From contig JAIXUN010000002.1 in the NCBI GenBank assembly GCA_027483535.1, positions 124,001-188,000 on the forward strand: a stretch of DNA of 64,000 nucleotides. Reading direction: 5' to 3'. Below are positions 31,927 through 41,289 of this stretch, piece after piece. The notes beneath the pieces are model-generated. The model worked only from the letters and a program-made list of their open reading frames with translations. It made no database searches and was not told where the DNA came from. The stretch is from a bacterium (GTDB lineage Bacteria > Armatimonadota > Fimbriimonadia > Fimbriimonadales > Fimbriimonadaceae). The translations under genes were made by a program, and so were the position numbers. Within the stretch, counting starts at the first letter, position 1. Each line of letters begins with the position of its first letter.

Positions 31927-33018
31927 ATCAAACCATCCCTCGACTAAATTGATTTTCTCCACAAGACCCCTAGAAACGGTGAGTGACTCTGCAAAATCGC
32001 CCTTAGGAATCTTGGTCCTAATTTCTTCGCCGCTTTGCGCTTTGAGACCCCATTCCGGTTCGGAGATCGCGGTTCGGCCGATGGCAATGGAGTCGTAACC
32101 CAACGCGAGGGCTCGTTCGGCATCCGCCGCCGACTTGACTCCTCCGACTCCGATCAGCGGAATCTTTCCACCGATCCAACCCAGAATCGTTTTACCAACG
32201 GGCTCGGAGTCAGCGTCGTGCAAGCTTGGCTGATCGAACTTGCCCAGGCTGATATGTAGCCAAGACAATGGGTAGTTAATGAGCGCCTTAATCAACTTTT
32301 CGGTGTGATCAAGGCGAATACCTGGCACTTCGTTTTCCTCGGGCGAGAATCGGTAACCCACCGGATAGTCGGGACCGACCGCCGCCAGAACGGCCTCCAC
32401 GAGTTCAATGGGGAATCGCAGATCGGCCGCGTTCCAGTAATCGGTTCGTCGGTTGCTGTGCGGGCTCACGAATTGCTGGATCAGATACGTGTTCGCGCCG
32501 TGAATCTCCACCCCGTCGAAACCTGCCTCTTTGGCGCGTCTTGCGGCTTGAGCAAAGTCATCGATCGTTCGTCGAATCTCTTCATCGGTCATTTCGCGAG
32601 GGACCACCGCGTTGGGACGATCTGCCGCGATGGCGGATGCCGAAATCGGCTCACCGCCGCAAAGATCGGGCGGGCACTGTCGACCGCCGTGGTGAATCTG
32701 GAGGACCGACTTGGCGCCTCCGTCTCGAATCGTATCGGCGACAGACTTCAGGCTGGGTAGAAATCGGTCGTCGGAGCAGGCCCATTGACCACGAAACGCG
32801 TGTCCGGATTCGTGAACGTAGCAAGCGGCGGTCATGATCAGTCCGATCCCACCCTTGGCGCGTCGATGCAGGTAGGGAAGTTCATCGGGCGAAATGTTCC
32901 CATCCTCCAAACTGGAATAAGTAGTCATCGGCGCAAGCACCAGCCGATTCGGGGCGATCAGGGAAGGTCGATCTTGATGAGAAGGCTTGTAGTCGATGGG
33001 GTCAAAGATTCCAGGCAC
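31918..33018 (-). CDS. NADH:flavin oxidoreductase (old yellow enzyme family)
   Basis: 366 aa FMN TIM barrel that reduces activated alkenes with NAD(P)H. IAPNRLVLAPMTTYSSLEDG, LQIHHGGRQCPPD (active-site His region), FDGVEIHGANTYLIQQFVSP with HSNRRTDYW, IPLIGVGGVKSAADAERAL (phosphate loop) and SIAIGRTAISEPEW are the family blocks. Single domain, without the 4Fe-4S/FAD extension of dienoyl-CoA reductases. A dyad lies in the upstream divergent region. Confidence 0.92.
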   Translation of the reverse strand: MPGIFDPIDYKPSHQDRPSLIAPNRLVLAPMTTYSSLEDGNISPDELPYLHRRAKGGIGLIMTAACYVHESGHAFRGQWACSDDRFLPSLKSVADTIRDGGAKSVLQIHHGGRQCPPDLCGGEPISASAIAADRPNAVVPREMTDEEIRRTIDDFAQAARRAKEAGFDGVEIHGANTYLIQQFVSPHSNRRTDYWNAADLRFPIELVEAVLAAVGPDYPVGYRFSPEENEVPGIRLDHTEKLIKALINYPLSWLHISLGKFDQPSLHDADSEPVGKTILGWIGGKIPLIGVGGVKSAADAERALALGYDSIAIGRTAISEPEWGLKAQSGEEIRTKIPKGDFAESLTVSRGLVEKINLVEGWFDRD

Positions 33019-33066
33019 GCTTTTTCTATTCTCCCCTTATCCGCCAAGCGTTCCACTACATGCAAA

Positions 33067-33088
33067 TATCTTGAATGTATTCCAGATA
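33067..33088. promoter_or_regulatory. Imperfect operator-like dyad upstream of the OYE gene
   Basis: 22 bp with 9 of 10 arm positions paired (TATCTtGAAT / ATTCcAGATA), 49 bp before the OYE start and 75 bp before the divergent lipoprotein. A candidate site for a local repressor. Confidence 0.35.
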
Positions 33089-33162
33089 ATTGCTTGGTCA
33101 ATGGTATAACGCAAAAGGGATAGTCGCTCACGCGAAAGTCCCAAATTAGGAACACAGAAACC

Positions 33163-33462
33163 ATGAAAAAAGTGATTTCACTTTTCGTCGCCGCTTCGGT
33201 GGCAACCGTACTGCTCGCAGGATGCGGCGCTCCCCCTGCAGAGGGTGAGACCAACAACGGCGCAAGCACCACCTCCACTGCGGCTCCCAAGACTGAGGGC
33301 GGCCAACAAGCAGCTCCGTCTCCTGACGAGGCCGGCGCTTCCACCGAGAACAAGCCTGCTGAGACCAACGCTGCACCTGAGACCAACGCTGCTGCTCCGG
33401 CTGCAACCGAAGGTGAGAAGAAGGACGGCGAGCACAGCAAAGACGACGGCCACGGCCACTAA
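33163..33462 (+). CDS. Low-complexity lipoprotein with His-containing tail
   Basis: 99 aa. Signal MKKVISLFVAASVATVLLAGC gives a clear lipobox LLAGC. The mature part is Ala/Thr/Glu/Asn/Pro-rich and probably disordered (repeats like ETNAAPETNAA), ending KDDGHGH, a short possible metal-binding tail. AGGAAC lies 12 nt upstream. A strong terminator follows. Function unknown. Confidence 0.8.
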   Translation: MKKVISLFVAASVATVLLAGCGAPPAEGETNNGASTTSTAAPKTEGGQQAAPSPDEAGASTENKPAETNAAPETNAAAPAATEGEKKDGEHSKDDGHGH

Positions 33463-33481
33463 TCTTTAGCTAATTGACCAG

Positions 33482-33515
33482 AAACCACCTTGAGACACGA
33501 CAAGGTGGTTTTTTC
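33482..33515 (+). terminator. Intrinsic terminator after the small lipoprotein
   Basis: A 10-bp stem AAACCACCTT/AAGGTGGTTT with T6, 20 nt past the stop codon. Confidence 0.92.
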
Positions 33516-33605
33516 TTGCCTGGAGCGTTCTGAATTCCCGTAAACCGATGCCCATTCTAGGATGCGAATATCCCTTCGGAGGGTCTTCCTGGGTAACGTT
33601 TTTAA

Positions 33606-35270
33606 ATGGCTCGCTACGCGATCGGTGTGGACTACGGCACAAATTCTTGCCGTGCCCTTTTGGTGGATATTGACAACGGAAACGAAGTCGTTGCTTCAGT
33701 GTTCCCCTACCCTTCGGGCGATGATGGCATTCTGCTCGATCCCAAGGATCCGAACCTTGCTCGTCAGAACGCGCAAGACTATATCGACGGTTTCTTAACC
33801 ACGGTTGCCGAAGTGGTGAGCAAGTCCGGCGTGGACCCCAACTCGGTGGTCGGCATCGGCGTCGATACCACGGGATCGAGTCCTATCCCCGTCGACAAAA
33901 ACGGTCGAGCCCTCTCTCTGGACCCCCAGTTCAAAGATCACCTAGCTTCGTACTGCTGGCTCTGGAAGGACCACACCTCCTTTGCGGAGGCGGCCGAAAT
34001 CACCGAGAAAGCTGACGCGATGGGTCGACCGTTCCTTGCCAAGTGCGGTGGAACGTACAGCAGCGAATGGTTCTGGTCGAAGATTCTGCACTGCGCTCGA
34101 GTCGCTCCCGAGGTGTTCGAAGCCGCCTATTCTTGGGTGGAACTTTGCGATTTCGTGCCCGCCTACATCACGGGCAATACCGACCCTTTGACGCTCAAGC
34201 GAAGCATTTGCGCCGCCGGTCATAAGGCAATGTTCTCGGATGAGTGGGGAGGCTTGCCGGACAAGGAGTTCTTGACGGCCCTCGATCCTCGCCTCGCCGA
34301 TCTGCGCGATCGCCTCTACACGGCGGCTTACCCATCGGATGAGCCGATGGGTGGTCTTACCGACGAAGTCGCGGCAAAGGTTGGACTCCGACCGGGCACC
34401 GTTGTCGCGGTTGGCGCTTTCGATGCTCACATGGGCGCGGTTGGGTCTGGAATCAAGCCGGGTGTTCTGGTGAAGATCATGGGCACCTCCACCTGCGATT
34501 GCATGATCGCTCCTGAAGGAGCCAAGGTTGCCGATATCCCCGGTGTTTGCGGCATCGTTCCCGGTTCGGTGGTTCCGAGTCGCATCGGCATCGAGGCGGG
34601 GCAATCCGCAGTCGGCGACATCTTCAACTGGTTCGTCGACCACTTGAACCCGGAAGAGTTCGGCGGCGAGAACGCTCACGCGAAGCTCACCGAAGTGGCG
34701 GCACAACTCAAGCCGGGCGAATCGGGTCTGCTCGCGCTGGATTGGAACAATGGCAACCGAACGATCTTGGTCGACCCGCTTCTATCCGGTTTGTTGATCG
34801 GTCAGACCCTGCACACCTCTGCGCCAGAAGTGTTTCGAGCCCTTGTGGAGGCGACCGCTTACGGCGCGCTCACCATCATTAAGCGAATCGAAGAGTACGG
34901 GGTGATGATCGATGAGGTCGTCAACTGCGGAGGCATCGCCGAGAAGAACCCGATGGTCATGCAGATTTACGCCGATGTCTGTAACCGACCGATGCGCATC
35001 AGCCGATCCGCTCAAACTCCAGCCCTCGGTGCAGCGATCTTCGGTGCGGTTGCGGCGGGCGCGGTGGAAGATATCTCGGCGGCGCAGGCGAAGATGACGG
35101 GCACGAAGGACGTTGTCTATCACCCCATCCCGGAGAATGTCGCCGTCTACGAGCGACTTTACGCCCTGTACCTTGCTCTGCACGATGCGTTCGGCGGCGT
35201 GAACAAGGCGGCCGATCTGAGTGGCGTGATGAAAGAGTTGATCTCCATCCGGCAAGCCGCTCGAAACTGA
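33606..35270 (+). CDS. araB: Ribulokinase
   Basis: 554 aa FGGY-family kinase phosphorylating L-ribulose at C5 in arabinose catabolism. GVDYGTNSCRALLVDI (ATP-binding start), GVDTTGSSPIPVD, KCGGTYSSEWFWSKILH, VGAFDAHMGAVGSG, MGTSTCDCMIAPEG, and the C-terminal NCGGIAEKNPMVMQIYADVC block are the AraB signature. No araA or araD is adjacent. The AraC-type regulator at 531 is far away and need not be related. Confidence 0.93.
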   Translation: MARYAIGVDYGTNSCRALLVDIDNGNEVVASVFPYPSGDDGILLDPKDPNLARQNAQDYIDGFLTTVAEVVSKSGVDPNSVVGIGVDTTGSSPIPVDKNGRALSLDPQFKDHLASYCWLWKDHTSFAEAAEITEKADAMGRPFLAKCGGTYSSEWFWSKILHCARVAPEVFEAAYSWVELCDFVPAYITGNTDPLTLKRSICAAGHKAMFSDEWGGLPDKEFLTALDPRLADLRDRLYTAAYPSDEPMGGLTDEVAAKVGLRPGTVVAVGAFDAHMGAVGSGIKPGVLVKIMGTSTCDCMIAPEGAKVADIPGVCGIVPGSVVPSRIGIEAGQSAVGDIFNWFVDHLNPEEFGGENAHAKLTEVAAQLKPGESGLLALDWNNGNRTILVDPLLSGLLIGQTLHTSAPEVFRALVEATAYGALTIIKRIEEYGVMIDEVVNCGGIAEKNPMVMQIYADVCNRPMRISRSAQTPALGAAIFGAVAAGAVEDISAAQAKMTGTKDVVYHPIPENVAVYERLYALYLALHDAFGGVNKAADLSGVMKELISIRQAARN

Positions 35271-35293
35271 CCCATCGTCGGTAAACTCTCGGT

Positions 35294-35752
35294 GTGATCG
35301 CGTTCGTCAAAGATTTGTCAATCATCTTGGCGGGTGCGATCGCGCTCATCACGTTTGTTACCGGTACGTACCAATATTTCCGGCAAAACCGATACACCCG
35401 GGTTCAACACTTCGTGGATATGCGGCGCCGGTTCCTGGAGAATCCGACCTTTCGCGAACTTCTGGAGTTGCTTGCAACGGACGATGCGAAGTTGAATCAA
35501 ATGCCCGTTCAGGATCGCCGTAACCTAGTGGGCTTCTTTGAGGAAGTCGCGCTCCTCATGAACAGCGGCATTTTGCAGCCACAGGTCACCCGGTATATGT
35601 TCGGCTACTACGTCCGGCTCATCGATCGCAGCGAGCACTTTTGGGAAGGGCTCGACAAGGGGAGCATGTATTGGACGGTCTTTCGGGACCTCGCCTCGCA
35701 ACTCGAGGCCCTCAAGATCGGGCCCCGAAATGCGCGTGAACTGAAGTTCTAG
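35294..35752 (+). CDS. Single-pass membrane protein, uncharacterised
   Basis: 152 aa from GTG 35294. One N-terminal membrane helix (SIILAGAIALITFVTGTYQYF) is followed by a helical cytosolic part: HFVDMRRRFLENPTFRELLE, RRNLVGFFEEVALLMNSGI, and YYVRLIDRSEHFWEGLDKGS. This resembles small DUF4760-like membrane proteins, but I do not claim a family. It starts 23 nt after araB on the same strand and converges with ychF. Confidence 0.65.
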   Translation: MIAFVKDLSIILAGAIALITFVTGTYQYFRQNRYTRVQHFVDMRRRFLENPTFRELLELLATDDAKLNQMPVQDRRNLVGFFEEVALLMNSGILQPQVTRYMFGYYVRLIDRSEHFWEGLDKGSMYWTVFRDLASQLEALKIGPRNARELKF

Positions 35753-35762
35753 GGACTGTGCT

Positions 35763-36854
35763 TTAGACGTTGAACCGGAACAGCATGACATCGCCTTCTT
35801 GAACGATGTAATCGCGACCTTCCGACCGAACCAAGCCCTTTTCCTTCGCCGCGTTCATGGATCCGTTTTCAGAAAGATCCTTGTAAGCGACCGTTTCGGC
35901 CCGAATGAAGCCGCGCTCGAAGTCGCTATGAATGACGCCAGCCGCTTGTGGAGCGGTCATGCCCTTGACAATCGTCCACGCTCGAGTCTCTTTAGGACCC
36001 GTGGTGAAGTAGGTCTGCAATCCGAGAAGGTCGTACGTGGCTCGAATGAGCGACTTCAATCCGCCTTCGTCCACGCCAAGAGCCTTTAGGAATTCGTCTC
36101 GCTCGTCTTCAGCCAGTTCGACCAGTTCAGCCTCAACCTGTGCCGAAACACGCACCACTTGCGCTCCCGAATCTGCCGCGAACTTGGTGACCTCTTCCGT
36201 CCACTTGTTGCCCGTTGCGAGTTCATCTTCAGAGACGTTGGTGGCGTAGATCATCGGCTTGCCAGTGAGCAATCCGAGCGACTTGATGGAAAGCGCTTCG
36301 TCTTCGGTGAGTGTCACCGATCGAGCCGATCCGCCTTCACTGAGAACCGGAACAACCTTCTCAAGCGCATCCACTTCAACCTGGGCTTCCTTCTTGGTCT
36401 TCAGGTCTTTTCGAGCCCGTTCTAATCGCTTCTCTGCTTGTGCAAGGTCGGCAAGGGTCAGCTCCATGTTGATGATCTCGATGTCTCGCATCGGATCAAC
36501 CGAGCCGACAACATGGATGATATCGTCGTTCTCGAAGCAACGAACGACGTGAACGATGGCATCGACCTCGCGGATGTTGGCGAGGAACTGGTTGCCCAGA
36601 CCTTCACCTTGGCTCGCGCCCTTCACCAATCCTGCAATGTCAACAAACTCGATTCGAGCCGGAAGGATCTGCTCCGAGCCAGAAATCTTGGCCAGAACAT
36701 CCAAACGAGGATCAGGAACGCTCACCACACCGACGTTTGGTTCGATGGTGCAGAACGGGAAGTTAGCCGCCTGAGCGACCGCGTTCGCAACAACCGCGTT
36801 GAACAACGTCGACTTGCCGACGTTAGGAAGACCTACAATTCCAGCCCTTAACAT
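35763..36854 (-). CDS. ychF: YchF/OLA1-type ribosome-associated ATPase/GTPase
   Basis: 363 aa, the standard YchF length. G1 loop [37 protein letters not shown] (switch/G3), a NVSED-type G4 position in place of NKxE as in OLA1 proteins that prefer ATP, then the TGS domain ending [20 protein letters not shown] and VMLFRFNV. It acts in translation and stress control. The hairpin immediately upstream may mask the start. Confidence 0.95.
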   Translation of the reverse strand: MLRAGIVGLPNVGKSTLFNAVVANAVAQAANFPFCTIEPNVGVVSVPDPRLDVLAKISGSEQILPARIEFVDIAGLVKGASQGEGLGNQFLANIREVDAIVHVVRCFENDDIIHVVGSVDPMRDIEIINMELTLADLAQAEKRLERARKDLKTKKEAQVEVDALEKVVPVLSEGGSARSVTLTEDEALSIKSLGLLTGKPMIYATNVSEDELATGNKWTEEVTKFAADSGAQVVRVSAQVEAELVELAEDERDEFLKALGVDEGGLKSLIRATYDLLGLQTYFTTGPKETRAWTIVKGMTAPQAAGVIHSDFERGFIRAETVAYKDLSENGSMNAAKEKGLVRSEGRDYIVQEGDVMLFRFNV

Positions 36855-36856
36855 GA

Positions 36857-36882
36857 GAGAAGCCCGACCTAGCGGGCTTCTC
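36857..36882 (-). promoter_or_regulatory. Hairpin abutting the ychF start codon
   Basis: A perfect 10-bp stem GAGAAGCCCG/CGGGCTTCTC with a 6-nt loop, ending 2 nt before the ATG at 36854. It lies between the receptor gene stop (36939) and ychF. No T-run follows, so translational masking is more likely than termination. Confidence 0.55.
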
Positions 36883-36938
36883 CATGGTACCTGCGCACAG
36901 GGGAGGCACAGAGTTCTTGAACTTGAGCGGCAGTTGCC

Positions 36939-38888
36939 TTAGGCGGCAATTCTCAGATTGCCCTGGGACGAAGCGCTCTCCTCGAACTTGAACTGGTTGA
37001 CAAGCGACTTCAGATCGCCAGCGAGGCTGTTCAGGTCGTTGGAGAGTTTGCTCACCTCTTCAATCTTTCGCGATTGCTGAGCCACGGCAGTGGTGACCTC
37101 TTGCGAAGCAGCGCTCATCTCCTCCGCCCCCGCATTCATCTGTTCGGCGCCTGCGGCGGTTTCTTGGGAAATCGACGCCACCGAACTGACCGCTTCCTCC
37201 ACCTTAGTCGCGTTTTTCTTCATCTCTACGACCAAGGCATCGTTTGCTCCGGCGAGGGTGCTCACCTTTCCGATGGCTCCCAAGATCTCCCGAAGTGCCG
37301 ATTGGGCGTCGGAGCTAAAGGATGCTCCCCGGTTGACCTCGCCCGCACTTGCTTCCATAGACAGGATGGCGTTTTCCACCCCCTGGTTGACGGTCTCAAT
37401 GAGGGACGCGATCTCCTTTGTTGCTTCCGAACTTCGCTCGGCCAGTTTGCGAACTTCATCGGCGACAACCGCGAATCCGCGACCTTGCTCGCCGGCTCTG
37501 GCGGCTTCAATGGCAGCATTCAGGGCGAGAAGATTTGTTTGCGCGGCGATGTCGTCGATCGTGCTGACGATCGCCTGAATTTGGGCTTGCTTTTCGCCGA
37601 GCTCCTTAACCGCGTGACTGCTCTTGGAGACCTGATCTTCAATCGCGGCCATGCTCTCGATCGTCTTCTCGACAGCGACACCACCTTGCGCGGCCACCTC
37701 TGAAGCAGTTTGAGCCGCCGATTTTTGCGTGGTACTAGCATCCGCAACTTGGTCAATTCCAAGCCGCAGAGTATTCATGGCGCTGGCCGCGTTCTGCGCA
37801 CTCACCGCAAGTTGCTCGGCGGCACCGGCAATCTCATCGCTGGTCTTGCTGGTTTCAACAACCGCTTGACCCACCTCGCTCATGCTTCGAGCGATCTCCA
37901 CGGCGGAGTGGGCCGCATCGTTGGAGGATTCTCGGAGAGTGGATCCGGCATGGCTGACATGCTGAGCCTTTCCGGCAAGATTCACCATGAGCGTGTTCAT
38001 TCCATCCATGGAGGTGTTGAACGACTGAATGGTGGTTTGGAGCTTGCCCAGCATCTCGTTGAAGGTTCCCGCGAGCATTCCTATCTCATCCTTACTCTCC
38101 ACCGTAAGCGGGGTGGATCTAGGTTGAATGCGCTGAGTCAGGTCGCCGTTTGCAACGGCTGCGATGCCATTCTCAAGATCGGTCAGGCACCACTCTTTCA
38201 GCTTGCTGAGTTTTTCGATGAGCGCCTGAATCCCCGGAACAATCGAGCGGGTGATCCCGATTCCGGCGACAATCGCAAGGAGGATCGCTCCGACAGTCGC
38301 CCCGATGATCAGTGATCGACTCTGCTCGGCCGTACCCGTTGCGATGGCAAGCTGTTCTTTCGCCTGTTTGCTGTTTTGATCAAGGATGTCCTCGATGGAT
38401 TTGATGATCCCCTCGTCGTAGCTCTCCTTCATCGGAGTCTTCATCAACTCCGTTGCCGCGACCTCGTTCTTCACCTTCAAGAGACCGTTCAGCTCGTCGG
38501 TCTGATCAAAGTAGGATTTCAAGCCCGCTTGAAGCTGAGAAACCTTCTCTGAACTGCCCCCGGGAGCGGCCAACTTTTCCATGACCTTCATCTCGTTCTG
38601 GAGAGTTGCGCGGAGTTCGTTGATGTTTCGGAACGTCGCTAACCTCTCTGACGGCTTCAGTCCAAGAAGTCGCCACTGCTGAAGGCGTAGCTCGGTGGCA
38701 ATGTAGCGAAGCTTGCCCGCTTGTTGGGTGCTTTTCGCTCCATGCTCGACGCGCGATGTCGTCGCCGCGATACTTGAGGCGGCGTTGATGGCGATAGCTC
38801 CCAAAACCAGGAGCAAACAAATGATAAGCCCGAAGCCGAAGCCGAGCTTTCGCCCGACCGACTGATGTGCCAACAGTTTTGAAACCAT
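36939..38888 (-). CDS. Methyl-accepting chemotaxis protein 1 (4-helix-bundle sensor)
   Basis: 649 aa. Membrane helix about 13-36, a periplasmic four-helix-bundle ligand domain (about 37-190), second membrane helix about 190-215, HAMP ([16 protein letters not shown] region), and a long coiled-coil signalling domain with the hairpin tip [42 protein letters not shown] (described here in parts). Ends NLRIAA. Relays ligand binding to CheA/CheW. It is a tandem paralog of 39123-41069, with GAGGT before the start. Confidence 0.93.
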   Translation of the reverse strand: MVSKLLAHQSVGRKLGFGFGLIICLLLVLGAIAINAASSIAATTSRVEHGAKSTQQAGKLRYIATELRLQQWRLLGLKPSERLATFRNINELRATLQNEMKVMEKLAAPGGSSEKVSQLQAGLKSYFDQTDELNGLLKVKNEVAATELMKTPMKESYDEGIIKSIEDILDQNSKQAKEQLAIATGTAEQSRSLIIGATVGAILLAIVAGIGITRSIVPGIQALIEKLSKLKEWCLTDLENGIAAVANGDLTQRIQPRSTPLTVESKDEIGMLAGTFNEMLGKLQTTIQSFNTSMDGMNTLMVNLAGKAQHVSHAGSTLRESSNDAAHSAVEIARSMSEVGQAVVETSKTSDEIAGAAEQLAVSAQNAASAMNTLRLGIDQVADASTTQKSAAQTASEVAAQGGVAVEKTIESMAAIEDQVSKSSHAVKELGEKQAQIQAIVSTIDDIAAQTNLLALNAAIEAARAGEQGRGFAVVADEVRKLAERSSEATKEIASLIETVNQGVENAILSMEASAGEVNRGASFSSDAQSALREILGAIGKVSTLAGANDALVVEMKKNATKVEEAVSSVASISQETAAGAEQMNAGAEEMSAASQEVTTAVAQQSRKIEEVSKLSNDLNSLAGDLKSLVNQFKFEESASSQGNLRIAA

Positions 38889-39012
38889 ATGAACCTCGAA
38901 AGGTGTTTTGCCTGTACCGGAATGGGGGGACAGGTCCAGGCAACCTTAAAAAACATCATTGGTTTTTAACTTGTTCAATTTAAGGATTCTTTTTCGCAAA
39001 ATTTGGATTTAT

Positions 39013-39023
39013 CCCTTAAAGGG
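39013..39023. promoter_or_regulatory. CCCTTAAAGGG dyad upstream of receptor 1
   Basis: An 11-bp dyad 124 nt upstream of the receptor 1 start. The reverse-complement form CCCTTTAAGGG lies upstream of receptor 2. Function unknown. Confidence 0.3.
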
Positions 39024-39035
39024 TCTCCTTGAAAC

Positions 39036-39077
39036 GAAAAGCAGTCAGCCCCCGATTCCTAGGAATCGGAGGCTGAC
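39036..39077 (-). terminator. Probable terminator of chemoreceptor 2
   Basis: Arms 39044-39060 and 39061-39077 form a 17-bp near-perfect dyad (one mismatch), then a short T run on the minus strand, 45 nt after the gene at 39123. Confidence 0.7.
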
Positions 39078-39122
39078 TTTGGATGGTGTTTCTACCGTCG
39101 AAGTTCGGCTACAACGTTGGAC

Positions 39123-41069
39123 CTAGGCGGCGAGTTTCAGATTCGGCTTCGAGGTGGTGGACTCGTCGAACTTGAACTGACCGACCAGTTCTTTCAGCTC
39201 TACCGCAAGGCCATTCAGCTCGCTGGAAAGTTCGTTGACCTCTTGGATCTTCGCGGATTGCTGGGTGACCGCGCTGGAAACTTCTTGCGAAGACGCACTC
39301 ATTTCCTCGGCACCCGCGTTCATCTCTTGAGCCCCCGCGGCCGTTTCCTCCGCAATCGACGCGACGGAGCTAACCGACTCTTCGACTCGCGAAGCGTTCT
39401 GGATCATCTCCACCACAAGACCTTCGTTTTCGGCGGCGAGGACTCGGACCCTTTCGATGGAAGAAAGAATATCGGCGAGTGCAGTTTGGGCTTCCGAGCT
39501 GTAGGCCGCTCCCTTCGTCACTTCATCGGCGCTTTCGTCCATCGAGTTCATCGCCTCTTCAACACCCTGGTTCACCGTTTCGATCAGGGCGGCAATCTCC
39601 TTAGTCGCTTGAGAGCTTCGCTCGGCAAGTTTGCGAACTTCGTCGGCAACAACCGCAAAGCCGCGCCCATGCTCACCTGCTCGCGCCGCTTCAATGGCTG
39701 CATTCAAGGCGAGGAGGTTGGTTTGACCCGCAATATCGTCGATGGTGCTGACGATGGCTTGAATCTGAGCTTGCTTCTCGCCCAACTCTCGCACCGCTGA
39801 GGTGCTCTTGGTCACCTGATGCTCAATGGCGGCCATGCTCTGAATGGTTTTCTCAACGGCGACTCCGCCCTGAGAAGCGACCTCGGCGGCTTGTTGAGCT
39901 GCCGACCGCTGATCCGTACTGGATGCGGACACCTGGTCGATTCCGGAGCGCAGGGTGTTCATTGCGCTGGCGGCATTTTGCGCGCTCATGGCGAGTTGCT
40001 CAGCCGCTCCGGCGATCTCGTCGCTGGTCTTGCTGGTTTCGCTGACTGCCTGACCCACTTCCTTCATATTTCGAGCAATCTCAGCGGCGGACTTTGCGGT
40101 TTCCTCGGCGGCTTCGCCAAGAACAGAACCAGATCGGCTCACGTCGTTCGAACGGTTCGCGACCGTCGACATCAAGTGGCTCAAGTTGTACATGGACTGG
40201 TTGAATGCGACAACCGTTGCCTGAACCTTTTCTAAGGTTGAATTGAACGTAGCGGCAAGGAGTCCGACCTCATCCTTCTGATCGATATTGAGCGGAGTCG
40301 ACCGCGGGATCACCCGTTCAGTGAGGTCGCCGTTGGAAACTTTAACGACTGCGTTCTGGAGGTCGTTGATGCAAAGGTTGCAGAGCGTCTGCAGCTTCTC
40401 AACTGTCGCTTTCACGCCAGGCACAATGGATTTGCTGACGGCAAAGGCAATTCCAATGGCAAACGCGGTCGCGGCAAGCATCAGCGTAATCAGAACATTG
40501 CTCGTTTGCTTGGCAACTGCTTCCGCGTTGTTTACAAGGGACTGGGCGTTCTTCACGTTCCACTCCGTGATCTCTTCAACCACCTTCACGAGACCGTCGT
40601 CGTAGGCGGCCTTCATAGAGGTCTTCATCAGAGTTGTGGCGGCAGCTTCGTTGTTGGCCTTGAGGAAGCTCTCCAACTTATCGCTTTGCGCGAGATACTT
40701 CTTCAGGTTTTCGTCGAATTTGGCAAGGTTGTTCTTGTCCTCTTCAGCCACCGCATTCTTGGCGTACTCCTCTTGCTCTTTCTTCAACTCTGATCGAATA
40801 GAGTCGATTCGTTCAAAGGTCGACTGTCTATCGGATGCTTGTAGCTCCAGAAGCTTCCACTGCTGAAGGCGCATCTCCGTAGACAGATATCGCAGATCCC
40901 CGGCGCTATCGGTTGAGATTGTCCCTTCTTGGTAAATCTTTTTTGCCCCAGCGGATAGCTCGGACGCGGCACGATACGCTACGACACCTTGAACAACCAA
41001 AAAGGCGGTGACGACTCCAAAGCCGACGCCAAGTTTTTTGCCAATCGGCAGGTTTCTAAACAGATCCAT
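39123..41069 (-). CDS. Methyl-accepting chemotaxis protein 2 (4-helix-bundle sensor)
   Basis: 648 aa, same architecture as receptor 1: N-terminal helix ([17 protein letters not shown]), four-helix-bundle sensor with [16 protein letters not shown], second helix, HAMP, then the signalling domain with [25 protein letters not shown] pair at the membrane-HAMP junction is absent from its sibling. Ends NLKLAA. AGGAAGAG precedes the ATG. Ligand unknown. Confidence 0.93.
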   Translation of the reverse strand: MDLFRNLPIGKKLGVGFGVVTAFLVVQGVVAYRAASELSAGAKKIYQEGTISTDSAGDLRYLSTEMRLQQWKLLELQASDRQSTFERIDSIRSELKKEQEEYAKNAVAEEDKNNLAKFDENLKKYLAQSDKLESFLKANNEAAATTLMKTSMKAAYDDGLVKVVEEITEWNVKNAQSLVNNAEAVAKQTSNVLITLMLAATAFAIGIAFAVSKSIVPGVKATVEKLQTLCNLCINDLQNAVVKVSNGDLTERVIPRSTPLNIDQKDEVGLLAATFNSTLEKVQATVVAFNQSMYNLSHLMSTVANRSNDVSRSGSVLGEAAEETAKSAAEIARNMKEVGQAVSETSKTSDEIAGAAEQLAMSAQNAASAMNTLRSGIDQVSASSTDQRSAAQQAAEVASQGGVAVEKTIQSMAAIEHQVTKSTSAVRELGEKQAQIQAIVSTIDDIAGQTNLLALNAAIEAARAGEHGRGFAVVADEVRKLAERSSQATKEIAALIETVNQGVEEAMNSMDESADEVTKGAAYSSEAQTALADILSSIERVRVLAAENEGLVVEMIQNASRVEESVSSVASIAEETAAGAQEMNAGAEEMSASSQEVSSAVTQQSAKIQEVNELSSELNGLAVELKELVGQFKFDESTTSKPNLKLAA

Positions 41070-41110
41070 AACTCTTCCTTTCCCCGAGACCTCGCGACAT
41101 TGCCCGATCT

Positions 41111-41121
41111 CCCTTTAAGGG
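41111..41121. promoter_or_regulatory. CCCTTTAAGGG dyad upstream of receptor 2
   Basis: 42 nt upstream of the receptor 2 start; the mirror of the element upstream of receptor 1. Confidence 0.3.
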
Positions 41122-41289
41122 TGTGCGTGCTCTCAAATAGATCATCGGAAACTGATATGTTGTTTCCCAAGAGTCATTCACGGAAAAGTGTGATCAAGCA
41201 GAGAAAAGTTTTTGGAGCATCTCGACAAAAAAGTCCTCAAAGGCGACGTCGGGCTGCCGGGTGAGGTTCGCTGAGTAAACTCACTGAAT

